In this document: positions 50,904-60,721 of the stretch, in pieces
Layout of the letters: every line of letters begins with the position of its first letter
Numbering within the stretch: the stretch's first letter is position 1
Assembly (NCBI GenBank): GCA_964576925.1
Contig: CAZNWJ010000001.1
Coordinates: 62,001 to 126,000 of the forward strand
Reading direction: 5' to 3'
DNA from: JADJGC01 sp964576925
Lineage (GTDB): Bacteria; Zixibacteria; MSB-5A5; CAIYYT01
Length of the DNA: 64,000 bases
Made by a program: the position numbers and the translations under genes
Notes under the pieces: generated by a model
Told to the model about the DNA's origin: nothing
Database searches by the model: none
Seen by the model: the letters and a program-made list of their open reading frames with translations, nothing else

Positions 50904-52796
50904 TCAGAGCTTGGGCACAGAGGGCGGTTTGGGTACATCCCCGGACTTGTACTTGACGATGATGTTATAGTCGCGGCCGAAATCGAGACGAACACCGCCA
51001 GCTTGGATCTTTGGGTAGAAGGTCTCAATCGGGTTTTCGAAGGCGGGTTGTTCGTACATTGTGACCCCGTCTTTGAGATCCAACCACTTGAAGTGAACGG
51101 GGCTATTGCCTTTACCCGATATCTTCTGGCTGATGGTAGGTGTGCCGCTGTTGTTAGTGAACTCAGTGTACGGGTTGTCGCCGATTTGTGCGACGATTTG
51201 GGCACCGTCGCGAATTCCAGATATCGTCAATTCGAGTTCAAACTCCTTTTCGGCCACCTCCGCTCCGCCTGATTTGAACTGATCCTGAGCGGCCTCGACT
51301 TTCTTGACAAATGCAGGATCGAGCGTTTCGGCCGGGTGTTTGGCCCAGAATTCCTGCATCCTGGCTTCGAAAGCCGCTTGCTGCTCAGCCGGCGGTAATT
51401 TGGCTACATCGTCGCTGATCTTCTTAAAGTCTTTGGTGGCAGCGTCAGTGGCTTCCTTGAAGGGGGAATCCTCGGGAACGTCCTCAACCATTGGCGGCGC
51501 ATCGGCCGACACCTGGGTTTGGACGAACGCTTGGCGCGCCTTGGCATATTCGATGAGCGGCTTGGCGCCAAAGAACTCCATCACAGGGATATGTCCAAGA
51601 TAGTTCTTATAGTTGTCCTTCAGGATATTCGCCTGCTTCTGGTCGATCGGCGTCGGACCGCCGCCAAAAACCTGCTCGAACTTGTCTTCGGCGCGACTCA
51701 AAGTCCCGTCATAGATAAACACCAGGTGATATAGATTGAAAGCGCTGAAGAGCAGCATCCAGGTGATGCTCAAGCCGATGACCCACTTGGTCATTCGCCA
51801 CCACACCAACTTGCGTTTGTTAAAGAGAATCCGATTGAATGACCAAATCAGAGGATCCGGTACGCCGGAAGGCGTGATCTCGCGCGGGGGCTGAACGGCA
51901 CCGGCCTGAACCTTCTCCAATCCGCCGGTGGCGGAGACAAAGAAGAACTGGAAGTCGAGATTATAGGAGGTCATCGAATCGATAAGGTTAGCCAGGGTAC
52001 GTGTAACGCGTTCACAGGAGCGCGCCCAGACTTCTCCGAAGCGGCGCTGGTTAACCTCGGCCAATCCCTTGATAAACGCCGCGACGCGCTTGCCCTTGTG
52101 CATCGCCGCGTTGGCCGGGATCAGCTCCACCGGATTGGACGGCGAGAAGCCTTCGAGGAAATCGGCCTTGGTAATCACGATGCCAATCGGGACGCGCCGG
52201 GGGGCGCAGTCGCGCAAGTCGTTGATGATCGTTTGGAAGGCGGCGATTTGTTCACGAAGCAGGACGTCGGTATCGAGCACTGAGGCATCAATAAAGAACA
52301 ACGCTGCACGGGCGTAGGGGAAGAAGCGGGCGAACTGCTTGCGCAAGCCGCCCGGTTCGGCGATCGAAAGGGTCTCGCCCTTGTAATCAACCGTATAGAA
52401 CTTGATGCCCTTGCGGATATTCATGTCGAGACCGAACTTGAGCACGCGCGTTTCCGAGGTCATGGTCGGGAACTTGCGCTCGCCGTCAACTTCAACCTGA
52501 CGGCCTTCGCGAATCTTGATCTGTTTGCCGCGCATCAGATTGTAGTTCTCGATCAGCGCCGCGGCGGTCTCGTTATCGAGCGGCGAAAGCTTGTAGTCGG
52601 GATTGCCTTTCAGCAATTCGTAGAGCACCGAGAAATAGACAGTCTTGCCGGCATTCGAATGTCCAAAGACCAGGACGACATTGTCGTCGTGCTGAAACGG
52701 AATGTCGGCAGCGCCCTTGGCCGGAGGGGGTGTTGCCGAGGCTTTCTTGAATATGCCGAAGGCTTTCTTAATCAGTCCGATCGGATTCAAGCTCAT
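50904..52796 (-). CDS. Membrane-anchored GTPase with periplasmic domain (TssM-like position)
   Basis: 630 residues. Cytoplasmic GTPase domain with G1 GHSNAGKT (45-52), G3 DYKG (137-140), G4 TKAD (209-212) and G5 SAT (288-290); one TM at about 338-361 (WVIGLSITWMLLFSAFNLYH); then a periplasmic region of 270 residues, first helical (LPPAEQQAAFEARMQEFWAK), last beta-rich (FELELTISGIRDGAQIVAQI, GGVRLDFGRDYNIIVKYKSG). Canonical TssM has about 1,100-1,200 residues with an NTPase, TM and periplasmic domain ending in a beta-sandwich, so this could be a compact functional analogue. Overlaps the upstream gene by 4 bases. Confidence 0.65.
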   Translation of the reverse strand: MSLNPIGLIKKAFGIFKKASATPPPAKGAADIPFQHDDNVVLVFGHSNAGKTVYFSVLYELLKGNPDYKLSPLDNETAAALIENYNLMRGKQIKIREGRQVEVDGERKFPTMTSETRVLKFGLDMNIRKGIKFYTVDYKGETLSIAEPGGLRKQFARFFPYARAALFFIDASVLDTDVLLREQIAAFQTIINDLRDCAPRRVPIGIVITKADFLEGFSPSNPVELIPANAAMHKGKRVAAFIKGLAEVNQRRFGEVWARSCERVTRTLANLIDSMTSYNLDFQFFFVSATGGLEKVQAGAVQPPREITPSGVPDPLIWSFNRILFNKRKLVWWRMTKWVIGLSITWMLLFSAFNLYHLVFIYDGTLSRAEDKFEQVFGGGPTPIDQKQANILKDNYKNYLGHIPVMEFFGAKPLIEYAKARQAFVQTQVSADAPPMVEDVPEDSPFKEATDAATKDFKKISDDVAKLPPAEQQAAFEARMQEFWAKHPAETLDPAFVKKVEAAQDQFKSGGAEVAEKEFELELTISGIRDGAQIVAQIGDNPYTEFTNNSGTPTISQKISGKGNSPVHFKWLDLKDGVTMYEQPAFENPIETFYPKIQAGGVRLDFGRDYNIIVKYKSGDVPKPPSVPKL

Positions 52797-53701
52797 CGCG
52801 TGCCCTCGTGCTTCTTCGCCAGAAGTTCAGCGGCTTTGTCGCGATGGACTTTCTCCCAAGGTACCCGGATATTCAAAGCCCCGTAGACAAAGGCTGCGCA
52901 CAGGACCAAGTAGACCAGATACACCGGCCAGCGATTCCGGCAGACGTGCAGGACGAACCGCCAGTTGAACACAGAGAAGATTGTATTGCCCAGCGAGCTG
53001 AAAAAGTGCTTCAGAGCGCGCAGGATCGCAGACTCACCCTTGTAGATCTCGTTGGTGCGAAGGTACCAGGCGGCAAAATCATTATGTTCGGAAATGACGC
53101 GCAGTTCATCGGTTGGCGCAAAGGAACGAATCTCGTCCTTGCGGCCGCGCTGGTTGAGCGCCGCGATGTGCAGCATTTTCTTTTGCCAGGAGTCAGAGCG
53201 AACGATGCGCGTTGCCGAGACATTGATCTGGTCGCTTTCGCGGAAGTTGACGGCGATTTGTGCCGTGCGGTGAAGGATTAATGCGCGAAAGTCCCGATCA
53301 CGCTTGGCGAAGCCTCGCAGTTTGCCGCCAAAGACGAGCGGAGCGATCGCTTGTTCGACAAACTGACTGTCGTCGACGATGCCGCGCAGTTTCTTGGCCG
53401 CCAGGAATGCATTCTGACATTGTTGCGGCGGGCGACGAACATACCAAAAGTACAACGCCAGGAGATTGGCAACGACCAAGCTGACGGGCTGCGAATTGCG
53501 CGGGATCGTGTTGATTCGCTGCTTGAGGTGCTCGTCAACGCTGACACCGCCGTCAGCCGACAGATCGAGTCGATCAAGTTCGGCGAAGAAATTCTCGCAG
53601 TCGCGGATAAAGGTATCCGCCGAGAAGTCCGTTTGCTGACGCTCGTAACGGTTGAGTTGGACAAAAATGGCGTTGGTAAGAGCTTTGAGTTTTTCCGACA
53701 T
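52793..53701 (-). CDS. C-terminally anchored protein in the TssL position
   Basis: 302 residues with a largely helical cytoplasmic part (ANLLALYFWYVRRPPQQCQN, LRALKHFFSSLGNTIFSVFN) and one TM near the C-terminus (RWPVYLVYLVLCAAFVYGAL) followed by a short tail. TssL/DotU has the same topology, but its sequence hallmarks are not visible, so the assignment rests only on order (after TssK, before the GTPase) and topology. It starts 6 bases after tssK and overlaps the GTPase gene by ATGA. Confidence 0.5.
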   Translation of the reverse strand: MSEKLKALTNAIFVQLNRYERQQTDFSADTFIRDCENFFAELDRLDLSADGGVSVDEHLKQRINTIPRNSQPVSLVVANLLALYFWYVRRPPQQCQNAFLAAKKLRGIVDDSQFVEQAIAPLVFGGKLRGFAKRDRDFRALILHRTAQIAVNFRESDQINVSATRIVRSDSWQKKMLHIAALNQRGRKDEIRSFAPTDELRVISEHNDFAAWYLRTNEIYKGESAILRALKHFFSSLGNTIFSVFNWRFVLHVCRNRWPVYLVYLVLCAAFVYGALNIRVPWEKVHRDKAAELLAKKHEGTR

Positions 53702-53707
53702 CCCTGT

Positions 53708-55180
53708 TTACCGCGCCCTCGAAAAGATCGAGACGTGATTCATCTTCACCGCTTCCAATGCGGAGCGATCAACATCTCCGTCAATGATAATATTCAGGCG
53801 ATCGAGCCGCGAGCTTTTTAGCGGAAAGTACTCATTGGGCTGAATCAGCCAGAAATCGGGATCGCTGACATCCTCGACCGGTTTGCGGGCGACCGATGCT
53901 GCAGCGATGTCGTCGACCTCATTCGCGCCAAGGTAGATGATAACGTTGGCTGCGTACTGAATCGGCAGAACCTTCTTGTGCAACTTAACAATGACATCCT
54001 CGGTGCCGCGGGGATCGACGCCGTCAATGACGATATGGTGGCGATTATTGCGGAAAGAATACTTGACCGCACCGTGTTGTTGCAGCAGGAAGCGGAAGCC
54101 ATCGCGTTCGAGCGAATCACCTGTACGACCGGCCGCTCCCGACGCATAATAGCTTAAGATGGCGCCGACGAACTCAAGCATTCGTTCCGTGTCATTGAAG
54201 AACTGCGTCATCTCTTCGTACCCGTACGAGCGAGTCTGGTAGTCGCGTAACTCGGGCAGAATATTGCCGCCATTGAGCTCGCCTCGATCAGTCTTAATGT
54301 GGGCAGTGCGCACGTATTCGCGCAATTCCGGGTAGATGAGGAAACTCTGCTGGAAACCGCCGACAAAACCGCCAAAATAATTCATCAGGGCGCGGGCGCT
54401 GATTCCGCAATGATGGTCGAAGATCTGATTGTAATTGAAGCCGAGGCTGTGGAGGAGATTCTCGGTCTGGAGGAAGACGCCACGAATGGTCTCTTCTTCG
54501 GCCGCCGCCGGCCGGCTCTTCACCTTCATCCTCACTTCGGCGATTGCCGCAACCCCGGCGCGTTGGATATTGTCCAATAGCTTGCGAATGTTAGCCATGC
54601 GCGAGGTAACTGCCTTGCCGCAACTCGTCGTCATGACGCTCGGGACAAACGACTCGTCAAGTCGTACATCGTCGCCCTCACGCACGATTTCAGCCACCTG
54701 AAGTCCCGCCGCCGAACCGACGGAATCGGACGCACCGGCACTTAGAAAGTAGCGGGGTACCTGATAGGGCAGGCGGCTTAAGAGTTCTCCCGGCAGTGGG
54801 TCGCCAAAGGCAGTGCGTTCGGTCGGGGAGGAATACAGAAAAATCGGAATTCTCTCACGCTTTTCCTTGGACAAGTCAAAGCTGAGCTCGACGGCCTTGA
54901 ACTTGCTGTAAGCTTCATTGACGTTAACGATCGAGCCATTGGGAAGCAAGGCGGCGCACTTGAGTACCGTCACGCTAACGGTGTTGCCGCTGCGCTGAAG
55001 CTTGATCTCCAACGGTTCACTCTTGCTGCCGGCAGCTTTCACCAACCCGTAGCTGGTCGCGAGTGCGGACGCTGTCGCGCGGCTCAGGTTATAGGTGAAG
55101 TCAGCTTCCTGGCTGAAGTGACGGCTGGTAATCAGCATGCCGTCGACCCAATTAACACCCCAGACGTTTAAATCATCCAT
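53708..55180 (-). CDS. tssK: TssK-like baseplate protein
   Basis: 490 residues. The TssK N-terminal signature is seen (VNWVDGMLITSRHFSQEADF), as are later features SFLIYPELREYVRTAH and VKMNHVSIF at the end of the C-terminal receptor-binding part. TssK trimers link the TssFG wedges to the TssLM membrane complex. Here, its C-terminal domain would need to contact the GTPase or the TssL-position protein. The start ATG 55180 has no strong ribosome binding site and lies 41 bases after tssG. Confidence 0.78.
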   Translation of the reverse strand: MDDLNVWGVNWVDGMLITSRHFSQEADFTYNLSRATASALATSYGLVKAAGSKSEPLEIKLQRSGNTVSVTVLKCAALLPNGSIVNVNEAYSKFKAVELSFDLSKEKRERIPIFLYSSPTERTAFGDPLPGELLSRLPYQVPRYFLSAGASDSVGSAAGLQVAEIVREGDDVRLDESFVPSVMTTSCGKAVTSRMANIRKLLDNIQRAGVAAIAEVRMKVKSRPAAAEEETIRGVFLQTENLLHSLGFNYNQIFDHHCGISARALMNYFGGFVGGFQQSFLIYPELREYVRTAHIKTDRGELNGGNILPELRDYQTRSYGYEEMTQFFNDTERMLEFVGAILSYYASGAAGRTGDSLERDGFRFLLQQHGAVKYSFRNNRHHIVIDGVDPRGTEDVIVKLHKKVLPIQYAANVIIYLGANEVDDIAAASVARKPVEDVSDPDFWLIQPNEYFPLKSSRLDRLNIIIDGDVDRSALEAVKMNHVSIFSRAR

Positions 55181-55221
55181 GTATCAGACCCATACAGAAA
55201 ATGTGAAAGCAATATACCCCG

Positions 55222-56139
55222 CTAAAATGTCTCCCGCAAGTATGTTGAGAAACCGAGAAACGCGCTGTGCGAGTCATCGCCTATGACAAATATCGACAAA
55301 CCGGGTTGAAATCGAAACCTAAGTTCGGAGCGCAAGTGTGAGGGCCGAAACAGCGTCAGCAAGTTGTTTGTGATCGTGCGCAAGCGCCCTTCGGGAGCAA
55401 ATGAGGCAATATCGTCCTCGAAGAGGCCCTCGACGTTGACGCGAAAGGTTGAGAAGTTCTCTTCAAACTCCTGACCGGGAAAGAAGTCGCGTCCCAGCCG
55501 ACTATTGAGCTTCCCCAGCCGGGGCCAGAAGTTATCGGGGATCGCTTCGTGCGCTGCGATGTTTTCTTCAACCGTAACGCGCTTGCCAAGGAACGCCGGC
55601 AAGACCTGCTCATATAAGAGACGACGGCCGAGGAAGTACGGCGCAAAGAACCGCAGCAATAGCAGGTACTTGCGATCCTCCCGCGCCAGAGTCGGCAGGT
55701 CGCCCCCCAGGCTTTCCCAATAAAGCAATTCGGTATCGTTATCGTCGATGCAAAAAAGCATCCGTAGGCGAAGGAGGTAGTGGGCAATCCAATGGCGATA
55801 AGTGATCGTATCGAAGGCGCTCCAGAATTCGAGATAGCGATCCTCCCAGACTCCGGGGTGATGGTCCGATTCTTCCAGTTGCTCAACGAAGAACGACTGT
55901 GGAAAGTAGTTCTTAAAACACGGAAGGTAGGCGAAGACTACGCGCTCATCGCGTCGATCGACCCGAGACGTCACCGTGCGGATCGTCTCAATATCCGAGA
56001 AAAACCCGCCGTGGGCTTCAAGGCTTACGAACCAGAACTCGCTTGGCTCGATGCCCAGGGTATGAAGCAGCAAGCTGAATTCGGAGAGCCGGGTACGCTC
56101 GCGAATGCGATGCACGGAAGTGATTTGCCCGGTCTTCAT
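55222..56139 (-). CDS. tssG: TssG-like baseplate wedge protein
   Basis: About 305 residues. Recognised by place after TssF and by the TssG-type pattern of early ESSEFWFVSLEAHGG-like and central LLRFFAPYFLGRRLLYEQVL and later FPGQEFEENFSTFRVNVE (a stretch where TssG proteins carry a strongly conserved G-x-x-x-D motif). ATG 56139 overlaps the tssF stop (ATGA). With two copies of TssF, TssG forms the baseplate wedge. Sequence similarity is weak and the name leans on synteny. Confidence 0.62.
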   Translation of the reverse strand: MKTGQITSVHRIRERTRLSEFSLLLHTLGIEPSEFWFVSLEAHGGFFSDIETIRTVTSRVDRRDERVVFAYLPCFKNYFPQSFFVEQLEESDHHPGVWEDRYLEFWSAFDTITYRHWIAHYLLRLRMLFCIDDNDTELLYWESLGGDLPTLAREDRKYLLLLRFFAPYFLGRRLLYEQVLPAFLGKRVTVEENIAAHEAIPDNFWPRLGKLNSRLGRDFFPGQEFEENFSTFRVNVEGLFEDDIASFAPEGRLRTITNNLLTLFRPSHLRSELRFRFQPGLSIFVIGDDSHSAFLGFSTYLRETF

Positions 56140-57887
56140 TGGCTCGCCGCCCACTGCGCGTTCAGGTGGAGATTGAGTGGCGTGTAGCTGTCCAGGTATT
56201 GGCTAAGGCGCTGCAAGAGATACGTCTGCTCTTCTGCGGTTACCTTAGCATCGGCTCTGAGGGCGACTTCGACCGTTACGGAAGGCAAGAGCCCTCCGAC
56301 CGATCGGATCACGCTACGCCTGGCTCTGGCGGTTGCGATGCGGCTGTCAAAGCTCCTCGCGAGGTACTCGATCTCGCCTTCGGAAAGGGCGACGCCATGA
56401 TTACGCAGGAAGAAGCCGGTCATACGCCTGACTTCTTCATCCGACTTGGCATCCGAGCCGCCGGACGAACTGACGAGATTTCGGGGCGAGTGCAATTGCG
56501 GATGATCGCGGGTCAGTTTCAGCGGGGTGTCTGCCCCAATGCCGTTGCCGTCGGCTCCCTCGGTCAATGAATATTGGACGACTACGAAGTCGGGCGGCTC
56601 CTTCCCTGTGCTCTCGAAGTTAATCGCGACCTTGACTTCACCTTCTTCCTCGAGAATGTGGTACTTGTAGAGATTGGTGAACGACGTCAGGTCCAAGTGG
56701 TTCACATACTCCTGGTCCCTCGAGTCCCAGACCCGATCGATCGAAAACAATTTGCGTGTCGGATCTTCTTTCTGATCCTGATACTCAAAGAGATTCACTT
56801 CGAGAGCCGGCTGTCCCATCGTGTACTTGTTCAGATGAGACCGTCGCCGATTGATGAGAAGCAGCGTATTGGTGTCAAAGTGAATAAAGCGCCGGAGATC
56901 GCCGACTTTCTCATCGCGTGCCAGGTCAATCCGCAGCCATATTCTTGGCGAAGCCAACTTGGAAAAATCGAGGTGCGCGAATTTGGTTTTGACAGGATCT
57001 GGAATCGGCGTTTTCACCGCACTGGCGAGGGCAGTTCCGGGAATGACGGCAAAGTTCTTGGCTGGTGCCAGGTAGTGTTTGAAATGCCAATGAAGCTTCC
57101 CGGAAGTCAGAAAATCGCTGCTGTAGAGCCGACTTTGGAAATTGGTCTCGACTTCCAACTCACGGATATCCAGATGCTTGAAGATCTCGAGGCGATGTTG
57201 GTATTCACCTGGTTTGAAAGGCGCCGCCTGCCCATCTCCGACTACGCGCCAGTCAACCCAATTCAGCATCCGTGAGGAATCGGCGTCTGGTCCGAGATAT
57301 AGCGGCAGATCGTCGATTTCTGTGAGAGGCAGCCCGGATTGGATTCCGATCCAAATCGTCCCTCCCAGCGGCGGCGGAGCGTTGCGTTTCATCGTACGAT
57401 ATGCAGGCGAATCGAGCGACTCTTCCCATTTGTCCGCTTCCGGGGCCAATACCTTCAACACACGAAAGTACTCGCCGGAGGTAAACAGCACGAGATCGGC
57501 GTGTACATCGAGGATTTCCTGGGCGTAAAGCGGGAAGAAAGTATATTCGCGGGGGAAAGCTCCCCCCAGCGTACAAGCAAATTCAACATCGGTGTCGATT
57601 CGCGCCCGTTTGTCGGTGCAACGACAAGAGAGCATCGTAAAGGCGGGAACCGGGCGTCGAATGCCAGTGACGAAGAAGTTGCCGATCAGTGCGTCGATTA
57701 CGTCCTGACCGGCCCGCTTGAGTTTGTCCTCCGTGCTGGTGCTGTGGAAGGCGAACGCCTTGAGCATCAGCAGCAGGGCCGGATCCATCTGCTTTTCGCC
57801 GGAAGGCACCTGATAGCCCCAGAACTTGAGGCGATCGATCATTTCCTGATAAGCGCGCTCTTCGCGGTCGGTCCATTTTTCGGCCAC
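56136..57887 (-). CDS. tssF: TssF-like baseplate wedge protein
   Basis: 583 residues. Starts at GTG 57887 (AEKWTDREERAYQEMIDRLK) after GAGAGGAAG; the track start at 57911 would overlap tssE. TssF features: PALLLMLKAFAFHSTSTEDK, PAFTMLSCRCTDKRARIDTD, ISPL-type LTSFTNLYKYHILEEEG and the mid-region LDFSKLASPRIWLRIDLARD. It builds the wedge with TssG and TssE. ATGA overlap to tssG shows translational coupling. Confidence 0.72.
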   Translation of the reverse strand: MAEKWTDREERAYQEMIDRLKFWGYQVPSGEKQMDPALLLMLKAFAFHSTSTEDKLKRAGQDVIDALIGNFFVTGIRRPVPAFTMLSCRCTDKRARIDTDVEFACTLGGAFPREYTFFPLYAQEILDVHADLVLFTSGEYFRVLKVLAPEADKWEESLDSPAYRTMKRNAPPPLGGTIWIGIQSGLPLTEIDDLPLYLGPDADSSRMLNWVDWRVVGDGQAAPFKPGEYQHRLEIFKHLDIRELEVETNFQSRLYSSDFLTSGKLHWHFKHYLAPAKNFAVIPGTALASAVKTPIPDPVKTKFAHLDFSKLASPRIWLRIDLARDEKVGDLRRFIHFDTNTLLLINRRRSHLNKYTMGQPALEVNLFEYQDQKEDPTRKLFSIDRVWDSRDQEYVNHLDLTSFTNLYKYHILEEEGEVKVAINFESTGKEPPDFVVVQYSLTEGADGNGIGADTPLKLTRDHPQLHSPRNLVSSSGGSDAKSDEEVRRMTGFFLRNHGVALSEGEIEYLARSFDSRIATARARRSVIRSVGGLLPSVTVEVALRADAKVTAEEQTYLLQRLSQYLDSYTPLNLHLNAQWAASQ

Positions 57888-57898
57888 GGTGCTTCCTC

Positions 57899-58243
57899 TC
57901 AAATCTCCCACGACAAGTCAAATCGCTGATTACCGGGGCCGGTACCCGAAACCCGGCACACAAATGTGGCGGTCGGCGAAGAGACGTTATCGGAGATCGC
58001 TACGTTAACAACGAGGCCGAGATAGCGCCTAAACTGCGCCAGGACATGATTGCGCACCTCGACCTTTAAGTCATCATGATGTTCGGGGGTGAATAAAGAG
58101 GACCGACAGCCAAATTCCGGATCGGGTCGATAGCTTCCCAATTCAGTTTCAAGCAAAAAACGCGCAAACTCGGCCACACCTCCGGTGCGGACGAAGCGCG
58201 TCTCCCTTAGTTCGACTGGAGTTCGAATTGCCTCATTGGCCAT
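57899..58243 (-). CDS. tssE: TssE-like gp25 baseplate protein
   Basis: 114 residues of the gp25-like family: TGGVAEFARFLLETELGSYR, PDPEFGCRSSLFTPEHHDDL (cf. gp25 E-P-R motif, here D-P-E-F-G), LKVEVRNHVLAQFRRYLGLV, ending in a beta hairpin. gp25/TssE nucleates sheath polymerisation at the baseplate. It starts 3 bases after the vgrG stop. Confidence 0.72.
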   Translation of the reverse strand: MANEAIRTPVELRETRFVRTGGVAEFARFLLETELGSYRPDPEFGCRSSLFTPEHHDDLKVEVRNHVLAQFRRYLGLVVNVAISDNVSSPTATFVCRVSGTGPGNQRFDLSWEI

Positions 58244-58246
58244 GTG

Positions 58247-60109
58247 TTAGTTTAGTGCAATGGGCTTGCCCGATACTGTTACAGGTCCTTTGCCGGTGAC
58301 GCCCACCATGGCGCCCTCGGCGTTGAATTGGCCATTGGCCTTCATGTTCATGTTGCCTTTAGCAGTGGCATCGACGCTCATGCCGTCAATCGTAATGCCC
58401 TGCGATGCTTTGAGCGTCGCATTTCCCGAGCTCGACTCAATGGAGACATCGTTTGTCGCCTTAACGGTGAAAGCCTTGCCGGCCTCCATGCTGATATTTT
58501 CCTTCGCCTTGAGCACGATATCCTTATCGGCCATTATCGTAATTGTATTCTGACTGGAATCGATGACGATCGTGTTGGTGCCGGTTTTGTCGATAATCTC
58601 GATCTTCTCTTCTCCGGACTTCTCGCGGAAAATGATCTGGTGCCCACAACGCGTGTAGATCACCTTGTTGTCGTTATCAGGCGTGTAAATCCCAGTCGGC
58701 GGCAAGTCCTGTCCGTTCCACATTGAACCGATAACGACCGGCTGAGTGGGATCGCCATTCTCAAAAATCACGAGCACTTGATCGTCGATTTCAGGGATGA
58801 AATAGAAGCCGCGCTCTCGTCCGGCGTAAGGGGAAACGAAAGGCAGCCAGTGCGATTCCAGGGCGTTGCCGTCATTGTCAAGCAAAGGGAACTGCACCTT
58901 TATCCGCCCACGCGATTCGGGATCCTCGATGTTAGTCACAAGGGCTGGCATCGGGTCGGCCCGCCTGACCCGCGATTCTGATGCCACGCGGCTGGGTACG
59001 GCCGCTTCGAGCGGCAGTACTTCGAGCTCGTTGTAATAACCGACGTTTCCTTCGATACGGTGCGTGACGCCGGTTACGAAATAGACGCCATTATATGCAG
59101 TGCCGGCTTCTTCCAGCTTGACCGTATCGCCAACCTTAATGCTCGGGACATTAGACTGGATAGTGCCTTCCAGAAGCCCGCTGACCGCTTCTTGGCCAAG
59201 CGATTGTGCCAACAATTTCACTTCGTTGTGGTGGAAACCCGAATCGGCAGCAGAGTTTGACGTTAGTGAAGATAGATCTCGGGAACCGGCAAAGGCCCGC
59301 TGGGCCAGCCCGGAGAATGATGTTGACGAACTTTGTTGTCCAACAAAGACCTGCTTCTGCGCGTGGTCCCAACCGCGAACGGTGTGGTTGATTTGCTGTG
59401 CATTCAAACTAATGTTGATACTGCCAACACTCTTCCCCCAAACCAACGTTTTCTGATTCCGGGTAGCGGCGGTGGCAATCTGCAGCTTCTTACCGTCATA
59501 GTATAGCCAACTACTGGTTACGCTGGCCAGCATCACCAGGAAATCCCAATCGGTTTCCTGCCATTGGATCATATACTCCGGCGCATACCCTGCATCACCG
59601 CTGAACGTCACGCCCGCTTTTTCTATACTGTATTCTCCCACGATCCGATCAACAACATCGCTACGGGACATATTCAAGAACGTGCGGAATTTTCTGACAA
59701 AGTCCATCTTGATGGTCGGGCTCTTGGCCTCGACAGTGACGGTGGCCAGAGTGTCACCGCGACTACTGATATGAAGATTGGTGACCAAGCCGGCGAATTC
59801 CAGCGGCGACTCTGAGATGGCGTAGTCTTCGGTCGGCTTGATGGCAACGTTAATCGACTTGCCGATCAAACCGTGATAGGAGTTCGTGGCATCCAACTGC
59901 GTCTTGAAGTCCGGTGACGTCAGGTCGGCTGTCAAGCTGACCTTGAGCACGTGATGCTCGAACGCTTCTTGCCTAAGTTCGAGCGAACTCACGACCCACG
60001 AGACCGGCGAACCATCGATCTTGACTTCGACTGCAGCCGTAATTCGGGAAAGTGGTCCCTCATCTTCGCGTTCGTCATCTTCCGGAATATCTGCTTCGTG
60101 CAATGCCAT
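58247..60109 (-). CDS. vgrG: VgrG-like spike protein (TssI)
   Basis: 620 residues: a gp27-like base (about 20-370; VEVKIDGSPVSWVVSSLELR, WQETDWDFLVMLASVTSSWL), a gp5 OB-fold (RGRIKVQFPLLDNDGNALES, HWLPFVSPYAGRERGFYFIP, GSMWNGQDLPP), and a C-terminal beta-helix of repeats (NTIVIDSSQNTITIMADKDI, KAKENISMEAGKAFTVKATN). No extra effector domain follows the helix, and no PAAR gene is seen in the window. GAGGCGACG precedes ATG 60109. This is the trimeric spike. Confidence 0.93.
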   Translation of the reverse strand: MALHEADIPEDDEREDEGPLSRITAAVEVKIDGSPVSWVVSSLELRQEAFEHHVLKVSLTADLTSPDFKTQLDATNSYHGLIGKSINVAIKPTEDYAISESPLEFAGLVTNLHISSRGDTLATVTVEAKSPTIKMDFVRKFRTFLNMSRSDVVDRIVGEYSIEKAGVTFSGDAGYAPEYMIQWQETDWDFLVMLASVTSSWLYYDGKKLQIATAATRNQKTLVWGKSVGSINISLNAQQINHTVRGWDHAQKQVFVGQQSSSTSFSGLAQRAFAGSRDLSSLTSNSAADSGFHHNEVKLLAQSLGQEAVSGLLEGTIQSNVPSIKVGDTVKLEEAGTAYNGVYFVTGVTHRIEGNVGYYNELEVLPLEAAVPSRVASESRVRRADPMPALVTNIEDPESRGRIKVQFPLLDNDGNALESHWLPFVSPYAGRERGFYFIPEIDDQVLVIFENGDPTQPVVIGSMWNGQDLPPTGIYTPDNDNKVIYTRCGHQIIFREKSGEEKIEIIDKTGTNTIVIDSSQNTITIMADKDIVLKAKENISMEAGKAFTVKATNDVSIESSSGNATLKASQGITIDGMSVDATAKGNMNMKANGQFNAEGAMVGVTGKGPVTVSGKPIALN

Positions 60110-60198
60110 CGTCGCCTCGTCTGCTACTCTACCTTAAGGAAGCGGGAAGGGAGAACTTCTCTCGCCTTCCCGCAGTGTCCCAACTATCGTCGGTGGGC

Positions 60199-60612
60199 TT
60201 ATTTGCCCTTCCAGTCCTTCTTGTACTCGGTGCCGTTGAGGTCCACCAGCTCCGCCGAGATTTCGAAGTACTCGTACATCTGCTCGTTCGGAGCCGATGC
60301 GGTCGAGGGAACGTGCTCTTCATAGTGGGTGATGAAACCGTTCTCCCACTTCAGAACCTTTAGATCCTTCTTGAGGTTCGGATCCTTAAAGGTGATCTGG
60401 CCGGCTTTGCGGTTGACCTGGGACGAATCGAACGCCCACTTGGCGATACCGACGTTTTCGTCCGATTCCCGGCTGATCTTGATCTTCAGACCGGTCGGCA
60501 CCGAACTCGGCTTGCCGTCCGCGAGATCGTGGGGGGTGAAGAGTTCATAGCTCACCGAGTGAACCTTGTCGAACTTTTCGCCATCGACCAGCAGTTCTAC
60601 TTCCTGTGCCAT
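60199..60612 (-). CDS. hcp: Hcp-like tube protein (TssD)
   Basis: 137 residues. Matches the tube-protein type found in Bacteroidetes-like systems: VELLVDGEKFDKVHSVSYEL, DGKPSSVPTGLKIKISRESD, then helix ESDENVGIAKWAFDSSQVNR and the beta-rich end EYFEISAELVDLNGTEYKKD. Hexameric rings stack to form the inner tube. AGGAGG precedes ATG 60612. Position between vgrG and tssC is usual. Confidence 0.85.
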   Translation of the reverse strand: MAQEVELLVDGEKFDKVHSVSYELFTPHDLADGKPSSVPTGLKIKISRESDENVGIAKWAFDSSQVNRKAGQITFKDPNLKKDLKVLKWENGFITHYEEHVPSTASAPNEQMYEYFEISAELVDLNGTEYKKDWKGK

Positions 60613-60721
60613 TGTTCATTTCCTCCTGCGGAATGTTACGTTTATCTCTGACTTTCGTTCTTACTTACGAACCTTACTAACTTCATCCCAACTGTCGCCG
60701 GATTCGATTGAAGGTTCGGAA

